DNA from: an uncultured Lachnospiraceae bacterium
GTDB taxonomy: Bacteria > Bacillota > Clostridia > Lachnospirales > Lachnospiraceae
NCBI GenBank assembly: GCA_947629565.1
Contig: CANREG010000002.1
Location: forward strand, 1 to 64,000
DNA: 64,000 nt
Direction: 5' to 3'
Under the pieces are notes generated by a model. The model was given only the letters and a program-made list of their open reading frames with translations, did not search any database and was not told the origin of the DNA. A program made the translations under genes and the position numbers. Below, one piece after another: positions 17,681 through 25,735 of this stretch (the stretch's first letter is position 1; each line of letters starts with the position of its first letter).

Positions 17681-20600
17681 ATGAAGAAATATGTTAGACA
17701 AGCAAAGTATCTATTAATTATGTTTCTGTTGCAGATGGCGTTCTTTGCCCTGCCGATGGCAGGTATGACGGCGCATGCTGCGAGTGCAGGTGGATTGACT
17801 GTTACAGGAGGAACGGATGGGACGGATTATTCTTATGATGAGACAAAACATCAGTTGATAGTTAAGACGGATACGGCATTAACCCTTAGCGGTAAGGATA
17901 ATGCTATGCAAATATACATTGAGTCGGGGGTTGATGCGAATCTGACATTGAATGATATATTTATTAATAGATATGAAAATAATAAGCAAAGTATGAACTC
18001 GGAGGCGGCCGTGGTCATTGAGGATGATTCTCCCGCAACGGTTACGCTGACAATTAAAGGCACAAATGGGTATCTTGGCGGGATAAACGCCCCGGCCATA
18101 CAGAAGAATGGCGATCAGGGGAAGCTGATATTCAAGGGGAGTACTACGAGTAAGATTCAGATTGAAACTGTGGCGTACTTGACTGCTTGTCATGGGGCAG
18201 CCATAGGCGGTTCTGCAGGCAAAAACGGCGCTAACATACAGTTTGAGAGCGGGCGGTATGATGTAACATCCTTTACATCTGGGGCAGCCATAGGCGGAGG
18301 CAATGGCGCAGCTGGAAAGAATATTGTCATTAACGGGGGGACAATAAATGCATATTTGCAATCTTTAAGTGGTTATACTCTAGATCAACAATTTGGGGCA
18401 GCCATAGGCGGCGGATATGAGGGCAATGGAGAAAATATTACTATTAATGGAGGAACGGTAACGGCAGACGTTAAGGGAAAAGATACGTCCAGTAGTGGCA
18501 GGGGAGCAGCCATAGGCGGTGGTTCCTGCAAGGACAGTATTGATAATGTTAATAAGGGAGTTGGCAGGAACATTGTTATTAATGGAGGGACAGTAACAGC
18601 AACAGCATATCATTCTGCAGCCATAGGCGGCGGTTTGAATAGCAACGGAGGAAGCAGCATAACTATAAACGGGGGATTTATAACAGCCACATCTACCAAT
18701 GCGGCAGCAATAGGAAGTGGACAAACAGCAACAGAGGTAGATACAGCAACAGTTGGAACAGCAGACAGTAAGGTTACCATTACAGGGGGGACTGTCACGG
18801 CAAAGAATGGGGATGCATCGCCCGCCATTGGGGTAGGAGATGCAGGTTCTTCTAAGGTATATATATCGGGGGGTAGCGTTAATGCCACTGGAGGTCCGCA
18901 TACTGCAATCGATAGTGATTATACGGCGGATAATATTGGATTAAGCGCATTCGCAAAGAAGCTGAATGGCCCTAGTGGCAGCAAATACACCAGTACGTTG
19001 ACATACAGTGAGACCGATTCAGAAGATGTAGAACTTTTTAAGTATCAGGTTCCCGGTATAACAAAAATAACATCGGTAACGCCATATCTATTATATAAGG
19101 GGGAATATTATAAGGATTATGGAATTAAGGATTTGCAAACAGACAGTAATGGATATCTCTATCTGTACTTTAAAAAGAGCATAGTAAATGATATCACGGT
19201 AGGAGTCCTTGGAGCAGACGACTGCCTGCAGGAGTTTACTGTTTCTCTTAACAAAGACGGTTCTCTATGGAAAGATGCCGGGGAAGTCACATTGCAACCC
19301 GAAAACAATCCCAATCAATATGATGTAACAAAAGAAGACGGCAAGTATACCTTTAAAGGGATATTTAAAAAAGGTACTTATGATATTTGTGTTGACGGGA
19401 AACCCACTGGAAGGAAGATAACTTTGGGTGAGGAGGCAGCGTCCGATCAGACGTTAAATTATTACTCAGTGACGATAAATCAGCCTGAAAATGGAAAGAT
19501 TACAGGAGAAAACACGGCGTTAGAAGGAGTTGATTATACCTTTACTGTGACGCCCGACGCCGGCTATTCCGTGTCGGAAGCGTCATATACAATCGGCGGA
19601 ACAGAGAAGACTTTAAAAGACAAATATACAATTCCGGGAGAAGAGATTACCGGACCTGTTGCATTGTCAGCGGTAATAATTGATGGAAGAGGGACTCCGG
19701 TGGATTTATCCGGGGTTACCTGGAATTATGAAGGGCCTTATTACTATAAGAATGAGCCGTATACCGTTACATTGAAAAATTTGCCCGAGGGCGTAGATGA
19801 AACTCAGATTGTATATGAGAATAACAGCAAGTCAGAAGTCGGAACCTATACGGCAACGGCAACCTGTACGGCAAAGGCTGGCTATTATATCACAGAGCAG
19901 CCTTCTTCGCTTGACTGGGAGATTAAGGAATATGCTCCAACGGATATCACGCTGCAATATAATGGAGAAACGACAAAGCAGGAGTGGTATAATAAGAATG
20001 TAACCGTGACAGCAGAGGGTTATACCATGTCGGAAAGTCTTACAGGCTCATTTGTGCCGAGCGTGACATTTGATGCTACGGGCAGTAAGACTCTGTATTT
20101 TAAAAATGATGCAGGTGGTTATATAACGACAACGGGACGAACAGTTACGGTAAACATTGATAAAACCGCTCCGACGGGAACCATTACCCTTGACGGAGCA
20201 ACTTATAGCACATTAAATGAGAATTCTGTGGAACAAAGATGCCATATGCAGAATCGTAAGGCAGAATTTACCGGTGAAGATACCCAAAGCGGTATAGAAA
20301 AGATTCAGTATGCAGTATCGGGCGATTGTTACCGGGCGGCAGGGGACTTAGAGAAGCTTGAATGGCAATTAGGAAATTCTTATGAAGTAAAAGCAGACAC
20401 AAGACAGGCGGTATATGTAAAACTTCAGGACAAGGCGGGAAATGTCTCCTATTTATCTACGCCGATAATTTATGACGATACCGTGGCGCCGGCAACGCAG
20501 GGAGAACCGGAGATTACAGATAAGACAGATACCGGTGCTGTATGCAGCGTATCCTTTGACGGAATATGTTACTATGATTATGTTGTACTGTTGTCTGGTG

Positions 20601-22720
20601 AAACAGCTCCCGCAGATGCAGCCGATATCAAAAAAGCAGCGGCAGCGGAAGGCGGCATTGGTGGCAGCGGTCAGGCGGCAGAGGCCAGGATAGAACTAAA
20701 AGAACTAAAACCGAATAAAGATTATACGTTGTATATGATTTTAAATGACGGCCTTAAAACTTTGTCAGGGACGGACAATCCGAATCGTTCTGGCATAATT
20801 TCTGTTCCATTTACAACGGAAATGTCAAAGGTTAAGGTGACGGATCAAGAGCTTTATATTAAAGCAGAAAGCGACGTAGATAGTTATACATATGATTTGT
20901 CCCGGATGGTTTCCGGTTTGGATATTTCACAAATGACAACTATTGGGTATGAGATAAAAATAGAAAAAAATGGTCCTATTTTCTCCCAATATCCCAGTGT
21001 TAACGGGAATCTGTTGACAATTCCGGTTCGTACCGGATTAGCGGCCGACGTCAGTCAGGAGATTCAAATAACGTTTTCAATTCAGGATTATGTTGTCGTT
21101 ACGGCTGTTCTTACTGTTAAGACGGTTTCCAAAACACCAGCAACCCTTTCCGGTGTAACGGTAACGGATACAGTCTACAATGGGGAGCCTCATGGAGTTA
21201 CCGGTACGCCTCAATGGAAAGCTGGGGATACAGTGGTTACGGGTGGAACAACAGGTATTGTATATACAGGTATAGATAATAATTATTCTGGAATAACCCC
21301 ACCGATAAATGCAGGTACATACAAAGTTACATATACAATAGAACATTCAGATTATGTAGGAATCTGGTTGGCTACCTATGAAATTAAAAAAGCTGAAGTA
21401 TCCGGCATGGAGAATGTACAGTGGTATGTGGATAATGACAGTGAACCATATGACTTGCAAACCAGTGAAATATATGCAGATGGAAAAGAGCATACGATTT
21501 GTGTTAAGGGGTATCCGTCTAATGTGAAGCCTGAATATAGCGGAGTGTATAAAGCAAGTGCCGCAGGAGAATATACGGCCTATGTTGACTTTGTATTATC
21601 TGGCGGGGATTCAAAAAATTATAATCAGCCGTCAAGAAGGCAGATTTCCTGGAAAATCAAAGAAAAGCCTATGGACGTGACGAAACAAAAACCGGATATG
21701 TCAAACGTGCATTGGGAATATGAGCAGGAGGGAGTTTCAAAGGAAATTAAGGATAATGATAATCTGCCTGCAAATGGGAAACTATACACAGTAAAGCTTG
21801 CAGGGGTTCCTGAGGGTGTAGAGTGTATATATTCCGGGGACTACGTTGAAACGAAAGCAGGAAAGTATCTTGCTATAGTTGAATTTGAGGTTGACTCTGC
21901 TATTTATGAGGAGCCAGATCCCGGTAGAATGGAACTTAATTGGAATATTGTGGAATCCGGCAGTGGTGAAGAGGAAAAGGGTGAAAATCCAGATAATCCG
22001 ACACCGGACAATCCGACACAGGATAATCCAACACAGGATAATCCAACACAGGATAATCCGACATCGGGTAATCCGGGGAATACGGCGCCTTCAGGAAACA
22101 ACAGTCAGAAATCAGAACCGAATACAGAGGCAGTAGATATTCCGGCAGTGGGCGCTACGGAAGAATATGCCGGACAGAAATATAAGGTTGTTACGGCAAC
22201 AGCCCAAGGAGGAACGGTAGAGTATGACCAAGCGGACGGCAGCCAAACCAAGGTTGTGATTCCTGATCAGATTACTATAGGGGGTCAAAGCTATAAGGTC
22301 ACAGCTATCGCCAAAAATGCATTTAAAGCCAACAGTAAAAAGCTTAAGAGCGTGAAACTGGGAAATGAAATAAAGCAGATTCCTTCAAATTGCTTTAGCG
22401 GATGCTCCAAATTGACTTCCGTTACAATTGGTAAAAATGTGACTAAAATAGGGGCTAAGGCGTTTTATAAATGTACGTCTCTTAAGAAGATTACCATTCC
22501 GGATAACGTTAGCGTTATGGAAAAGCAGTGTTTTTCCGGATGCAAAAAGCTGAAAAATATTACAATTAAGTCAAAGAATCTTAAAAAGGTAGGCTCTAAA
22601 GCCATTAAAGGGATTGCGCCTAAAGCAACTATAAAATGTAAGGATAAGAAGACGGCTGCTAAGTATAAAAAGCTGTTTAAGAGCAGCACAGGATATGTAA
22701 AGACCATGCATATTAAATAA
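17681..22720 (+). CDS. Large secreted surface protein with beta-helix repeats, Ig-like modules and BspA-type leucine-rich repeats
   Basis: A 1679-aa protein. ATG 17681 is preferred over ATG 17660 because GGGAGG precedes it by 7 bases and the signal peptide (MKKYVRQAKYLLIMFLLQ..., cleavage near AHA-AS at about residue 33) then begins correctly. Residues 50-420 contain repeated INGGTVTA and AAIGGG units, suggesting a right-handed beta helix. Beta-sandwich modules follow, with a repeat typical of extracellular proteins (VTPDAGYSVSEASYTI) and DKTAPTGTITLDG. A Pro/Asn/Asp/Gln linker built on DNPTQ units lies near residues 1435-1460. A BspA-like LRR region (FSGCSKLTSVTIGKNVTKIG) spans about 1540-1655. 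No LPXTG motif is visible. It may be an adhesin and a possible acceptor for the island's glycosyltransferases; both are inferences. Confidence 0.85.
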   Translation: MKKYVRQAKYLLIMFLLQMAFFALPMAGMTAHAASAGGLTVTGGTDGTDYSYDETKHQLIVKTDTALTLSGKDNAMQIYIESGVDANLTLNDIFINRYENNKQSMNSEAAVVIEDDSPATVTLTIKGTNGYLGGINAPAIQKNGDQGKLIFKGSTTSKIQIETVAYLTACHGAAIGGSAGKNGANIQFESGRYDVTSFTSGAAIGGGNGAAGKNIVINGGTINAYLQSLSGYTLDQQFGAAIGGGYEGNGENITINGGTVTADVKGKDTSSSGRGAAIGGGSCKDSIDNVNKGVGRNIVINGGTVTATAYHSAAIGGGLNSNGGSSITINGGFITATSTNAAAIGSGQTATEVDTATVGTADSKVTITGGTVTAKNGDASPAIGVGDAGSSKVYISGGSVNATGGPHTAIDSDYTADNIGLSAFAKKLNGPSGSKYTSTLTYSETDSEDVELFKYQVPGITKITSVTPYLLYKGEYYKDYGIKDLQTDSNGYLYLYFKKSIVNDITVGVLGADDCLQEFTVSLNKDGSLWKDAGEVTLQPENNPNQYDVTKEDGKYTFKGIFKKGTYDICVDGKPTGRKITLGEEAASDQTLNYYSVTINQPENGKITGENTALEGVDYTFTVTPDAGYSVSEASYTIGGTEKTLKDKYTIPGEEITGPVALSAVIIDGRGTPVDLSGVTWNYEGPYYYKNEPYTVTLKNLPEGVDETQIVYENNSKSEVGTYTATATCTAKAGYYITEQPSSLDWEIKEYAPTDITLQYNGETTKQEWYNKNVTVTAEGYTMSESLTGSFVPSVTFDATGSKTLYFKNDAGGYITTTGRTVTVNIDKTAPTGTITLDGATYSTLNENSVEQRCHMQNRKAEFTGEDTQSGIEKIQYAVSGDCYRAAGDLEKLEWQLGNSYEVKADTRQAVYVKLQDKAGNVSYLSTPIIYDDTVAPATQGEPEITDKTDTGAVCSVSFDGICYYDYVVLLSGETAPADAADIKKAAAAEGGIGGSGQAAEARIELKELKPNKDYTLYMILNDGLKTLSGTDNPNRSGIISVPFTTEMSKVKVTDQELYIKAESDVDSYTYDLSRMVSGLDISQMTTIGYEIKIEKNGPIFSQYPSVNGNLLTIPVRTGLAADVSQEIQITFSIQDYVVVTAVLTVKTVSKTPATLSGVTVTDTVYNGEPHGVTGTPQWKAGDTVVTGGTTGIVYTGIDNNYSGITPPINAGTYKVTYTIEHSDYVGIWLATYEIKKAEVSGMENVQWYVDNDSEPYDLQTSEIYADGKEHTICVKGYPSNVKPEYSGVYKASAAGEYTAYVDFVLSGGDSKNYNQPSRRQISWKIKEKPMDVTKQKPDMSNVHWEYEQEGVSKEIKDNDNLPANGKLYTVKLAGVPEGVECIYSGDYVETKAGKYLAIVEFEVDSAIYEEPDPGRMELNWNIVESGSGEEEKGENPDNPTPDNPTQDNPTQDNPTQDNPTSGNPGNTAPSGNNSQKSEPNTEAVDIPAVGATEEYAGQKYKVVTATAQGGTVEYDQADGSQTKVVIPDQITIGGQSYKVTAIAKNAFKANSKKLKSVKLGNEIKQIPSNCFSGCSKLTSVTIGKNVTKIGAKAFYKCTSLKKITIPDNVSVMEKQCFSGCKKLKNITIKSKNLKKVGSKAIKGIAPKATIKCKDKKTAAKYKKLFKSSTGYVKTMHIK
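18194..18630 (+). repeat. In-gene repeats encoding AAIGG beta-helix rungs
   Basis: The 14-mer GCAGCCATAGGCGG occurs five times without change, at 18197-18210, 18284-18297, 18398-18411, 18506-18519 and 18617-18630. The intervals are 87, 114, 108 and 111 bases, all multiples of three. Synonymous positions are conserved as well as the protein, which suggests recent duplication or gene conversion of rungs. Confidence 0.85.
21990..22080 (+). repeat. 15-bp tandem repeats encoding a DNPTQ linker
   Basis: About five near-identical 15-base units (of the type GATAATCCAACACAG) encode NPTPDNPTQDNPTQDNPTQ between the last beta module and the leucine-rich region. Two adjacent units are identical. The array can expand or shrink in frame. 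Confidence 0.85.
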
Positions 22721-22744
22721 TTCATAATAAGGAGACAAAGCAAC

Positions 22745-25372
22745 ATGAATCAGGGATTAGATATTATATTAGTCAAGATGAAGGAAAAACGTTTTTATAT
22801 AGCTGCATTTCTAATTCCCTGGTTGGTGGTGCTGGTATATGGTTTTGTGACAGGTACATGGCCTTTTCAGGGGAAAAGCCTGTTGGAAGGGGATACCGGC
22901 CTGCAGTATGTTGAGCTTTATTATGAGCTTTGGCATAAAGTGCGGGCGGGAGAATCCCTGTTTTATAGCTGGAATGCGTTTGGGGGATATGATTTCTTTG
23001 TCAATATGCTGTATTATCTGGTATCGCCTTTTACTGCGCTCATATTGATTTTGCCAAAGAGTCTGATACCGGCGGGAGTCCAGTTTATCATGGTTTTAAA
23101 ATGTTCCTGCGTGTCTTTGGCGATGACTTATTTTTTTAATCATACAAAGCATAATACATTAAAGGAACAAAAAGAGCTGGTATCGCTGTTTTTGGGCGTT
23201 GCCTTTGGTATCAGCAACGGCATGCTTTATTTTATGAAATTTTTCAACTGGATGGATGCTATGATTTTATTCCCCTTCCTTTTGTTAAGCATAGAAAAGA
23301 TGATGGAGGGCAGGGGTTATAGACGATTTTGTGTATTGCTGGCGTTGGCGATTCTTACCAATTATTATATTATGTATCATGTCTGTATCTTTCTGGTATT
23401 CTGGTTTTTCCTGCAAATGGATCGTAATACTTCTCATAAGCTGAAGAAATTCCTGCTTTTTGCCGGAAGTTCTGTGTGGGCAGCCCTGATGGCCATGGTG
23501 GCCATATTTCCCACTGTTCTTACATTGCATGACAGAGAGTCTGCAGATATGGCGCAGTTGGCGCATGCGTATGTAAGGTATATATTTAATAGATTGACAG
23601 ATATAGTACAGTCTTTCTTTATTATGCAGCCTATTTCTATATACGAATTTGCTCCGAATGTATATTTTTCGGTTGCCGCTGTCTTTTTGGCAGTTTTGTT
23701 CTGTTTTATTCGCATGGGAAAGAAAAAGAAACTGTATATTATTCTCTTTGCACTGTTTATGACAGCCAGCTTTTCCTTTGGATTATTGAATATTTTGTGG
23801 CATGGGTTTACAGTGCCTACCGGAGTGTATAATCGTTTTGTCAATATGTATATTTTTCTGCTGCTGTTTATGGCGATGCAGGTAATGATTCATTTGAGCG
23901 ATATTCGGTTATGGCAGATTCTTGCTGCGGGAATAACGGTTTTGTTCTTGGTGGGAATTACCTTTATCAGCATTAAGGAGTATCAGGCTGTTTATGTATA
24001 CTTGATTACAATTATGCTGGTGGTTTTTTATCTGTTAATGCTGATTCTGTATAAAAGACAGTCCATTACCCATTCTCAGATACTTTTAGTTTTTGTGCTT
24101 GCAGGACTTGGAGAGTTGTGCGTGAATGCATATAATGGTCTGAACGGCCTTTTGGATCATGATTTTTTTAAGGCAGAGGGAAATGCTCAGATTATGGAAT
24201 TGTCTGAAAAGGCAGAATTGCAAAAAGGAGCGCGGATAGCATATCCCCAGTGTTTTTATAACATGGGAATGGTTACGAATCTGCCGGTAGCATCTGGTTT
24301 TCTCTCTCTTACGAATGGCAATATAAACCGTCTGTACCGCAATCTGGGAATGGAATCAAGTAACGATGTACAGATTGCTTATTGTGGAGGGTCTCCCCTT
24401 CTTAATCTGATGTTAAACATTGAGTATGGGATTGCTGTAGATGAGTTACAATATAGCGATGAGGAATTGGTAACAGAGAAAGATGGCTATTATCTTTACA
24501 AAATACAAAGAGGGGCAGGATTGGGATATATGGTGGATAATAGCGTTCTGGATTGGGATGTGAATGGCGGACAGCCTTTTGATTTACAGAATTCCTTTGT
24601 CCGTCAGGCTGTGGACGGGGAGAATATTTTTAAGGTAGTGCATCCAGAGGTAAAATGTCAGCTATGGGATATGACATTGGAACCAAATGCGGATATCCTT
24701 TCGGAACAGAATATTTATTCCTATGTTTATGCGACGGCTTATGGAGATGAACGGGATGCGCTCCAGATGCAGTTTACCGTAGAAGAAGATCAGGATTTAT
24801 ATTTGATTCGCACCAGCTACCTTGATCTTTATGCACAGGTATATATTGATGGCGTCCTTGCACATGATGAAGTGGGGGTAAGTGTCCGGGGAACCATACC
24901 AATCGGGAAAGTAAAAAAAGGACAGGTAATTACTGTGGTGTTCTCTCCGGCGGATTCGGCAGATGCAGGGAAAAATGCGTGGATTCAGTGTCAAATGGCG
25001 GCATTTGACGAGGCGGCTTATGAGGCCGCTTATGAGCGGTTGACAGAGAGCGTTTATCATGTAGATACCATGGAAGCAGATTATGTGAAGGGTTCTATAT
25101 CAGTGAAGAAACCAGGTCTGATGATGACTTCTATTCAGGCAGTGGATGGTTTTCAGGTTTTGGTTGATGGAAAAGAGAGTTCCTATGAGGTGGTCGGTGA
25201 TACTATGATAGCAGTTCCCTTAGAAACAGGGGAACATGTTGTGGAGTTTATCTATCAGACACCGGGCATATGGCAGGGAATTGTGATTTCAGGAGTAAGC
25301 ATACTGGCATTCCTTGTGTCGGCGCTGTTGAAAAAAAGATTCGGAGATAAGGAGAAGGCATGTGAAAGATAA
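22745..25372 (+). CDS. YfhO-family GT-C-like multi-pass membrane glycosyltransferase (copy 3)
   Basis: An 875-aa third paralogue, starting at ATG 22745 after AAGGAG at 22729-22734, only 24 bases after the surface protein gene, so the two are probably co-transcribed. External-loop motifs are LEGDTGLQYVELYYELWH, YSWNAFGGYDFFVNMLYYL and SPF. The middle has AGLGYMVDNSVLDWD, and the C-terminal domain has MTSIQAVDGFQVLVDGKE plus a final membrane helix. In copies 1 and 2 an Arg precedes the conserved GD; here it is Glu (LEGD). It probably transfers a polyprenyl-linked sugar to a surface acceptor. Tight linkage to the surface protein makes that protein the first acceptor to test. Confidence 0.88.
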   Translation: MNQGLDIILVKMKEKRFYIAAFLIPWLVVLVYGFVTGTWPFQGKSLLEGDTGLQYVELYYELWHKVRAGESLFYSWNAFGGYDFFVNMLYYLVSPFTALILILPKSLIPAGVQFIMVLKCSCVSLAMTYFFNHTKHNTLKEQKELVSLFLGVAFGISNGMLYFMKFFNWMDAMILFPFLLLSIEKMMEGRGYRRFCVLLALAILTNYYIMYHVCIFLVFWFFLQMDRNTSHKLKKFLLFAGSSVWAALMAMVAIFPTVLTLHDRESADMAQLAHAYVRYIFNRLTDIVQSFFIMQPISIYEFAPNVYFSVAAVFLAVLFCFIRMGKKKKLYIILFALFMTASFSFGLLNILWHGFTVPTGVYNRFVNMYIFLLLFMAMQVMIHLSDIRLWQILAAGITVLFLVGITFISIKEYQAVYVYLITIMLVVFYLLMLILYKRQSITHSQILLVFVLAGLGELCVNAYNGLNGLLDHDFFKAEGNAQIMELSEKAELQKGARIAYPQCFYNMGMVTNLPVASGFLSLTNGNINRLYRNLGMESSNDVQIAYCGGSPLLNLMLNIEYGIAVDELQYSDEELVTEKDGYYLYKIQRGAGLGYMVDNSVLDWDVNGGQPFDLQNSFVRQAVDGENIFKVVHPEVKCQLWDMTLEPNADILSEQNIYSYVYATAYGDERDALQMQFTVEEDQDLYLIRTSYLDLYAQVYIDGVLAHDEVGVSVRGTIPIGKVKKGQVITVVFSPADSADAGKNAWIQCQMAAFDEAAYEAAYERLTESVYHVDTMEADYVKGSISVKKPGLMMTSIQAVDGFQVLVDGKESSYEVVGDTMIAVPLETGEHVVEFIYQTPGIWQGIVISGVSILAFLVSALLKKRFGDKEKACER

Positions 25373-25373
25373 A

Positions 25374-25399
25374 AGAAGGCTGTCATCTGACAGCCTTCT
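25374..25399 (-). terminator. Intrinsic terminator of the minus-strand HPr-like gene
   Basis: A perfect 11-bp stem (25374-25384 with 25389-25399) closes an ATCT loop. On the minus strand it is followed by TTTTATCTTTC, a U-rich tail. On the plus strand no T run follows, so it acts mainly for the minus-strand gene. It begins 2 bases after the YfhO stop codon. Confidence 0.8.
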
Positions 25400-25415
25400 G
25401 ATACCTGCGTTTCAG

Positions 25416-25646
25416 TTAGATAAGATATGGCTTCAACGCCTCCATTATCTCAGCGTCATCGCCGTCTGTGTGGATATTCAAATCGATGGGCTGGGAAATA
25501 TCCAGACTGAAGATTCCCATGATGGACTTGGCGTCAATGACATATCTTCCGGATACCAGATCAAACTCGGCGTCGAATCTGGCAATATCGTTGACAAAGC
25601 TCTTGACCTTGTCGATAGAATTTAACGAGATCTTAACTGATTTCAT
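25416..25646 (-). CDS. HPr-family phosphocarrier-like protein without the catalytic histidine
   Basis: A 76-aa protein read on the minus strand, with GGAGG at 25654-25658 seven bases before its ATG. The length and the motif DAKSIMGIFSLDISQPIDLNI match the second half of HPr, including the Ser46-type regulatory serine (KSIMG). The first half reads ISLNSIDKVKSFVNDIARFDAEFDL and lacks the usual N-x-x-G-L-H-A-R-P-A segment, so the phosphate-accepting His15 is absent. It therefore probably does not carry phosphate in the PTS. A regulatory role through the serine site is possible but unproven. It is a single gene with its own promoter and terminator. Confidence 0.8.
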   Translation of the reverse strand: MKSVKISLNSIDKVKSFVNDIARFDAEFDLVSGRYVIDAKSIMGIFSLDISQPIDLNIHTDGDDAEIMEALKPYLI

Positions 25647-25671
25647 AACTGTTCCTCCTGAATATACTATT

Positions 25672-25684
25672 ATGCGTTACGCAT
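25672..25684. promoter_or_regulatory. Perfect palindrome just downstream of the HPr-like promoter, possible operator
   Basis: ATGCGT at 25672-25677 and ACGCAT at 25679-25684 flank one T. The site falls at about +4 to +16 of the predicted minus-strand transcript, a position suited to a repressor. No matching regulator is encoded next to it. Confidence 0.4.
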
Positions 25685-25694
25685 TACTGCTATT

Positions 25695-25723
25695 ATGATA
25701 ACTTTTTGGACAGCAAAAGTCAA
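25695..25723 (-). promoter_or_regulatory. Minus-strand sigma-A-type promoter of the HPr-like gene
   Basis: On the minus strand TTGACT (25718-25723) is followed after exactly 17 bases by TATCAT (25695-25700). The start codon is at 25646. The divergent mtaB gene starts at 25736, so any mtaB promoter must overlap this region. Confidence 0.65.
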
Positions 25724-25735
25724 TAGGGATAACGA

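Noticed and set aside
18194-18630. Regularly spaced identical words that could suggest a CRISPR array
   Set aside because: The word is only 14 bases, the spacing varies in multiples of three and the whole region is an open reading frame with a signal peptide.
18380-18901. A Cys/Tyr-rich minus-strand open frame across the beta-helix repeats
   Set aside because: It is the reverse complement of the GCAGCCATAGGCGG repeats and has no start signal.
25362-25625. A plus-strand frame overlapping the HPr-like gene
   Set aside because: The minus-strand frame has a ribosome binding site, promoter, terminator and HPr similarity; the plus-strand frame has none.
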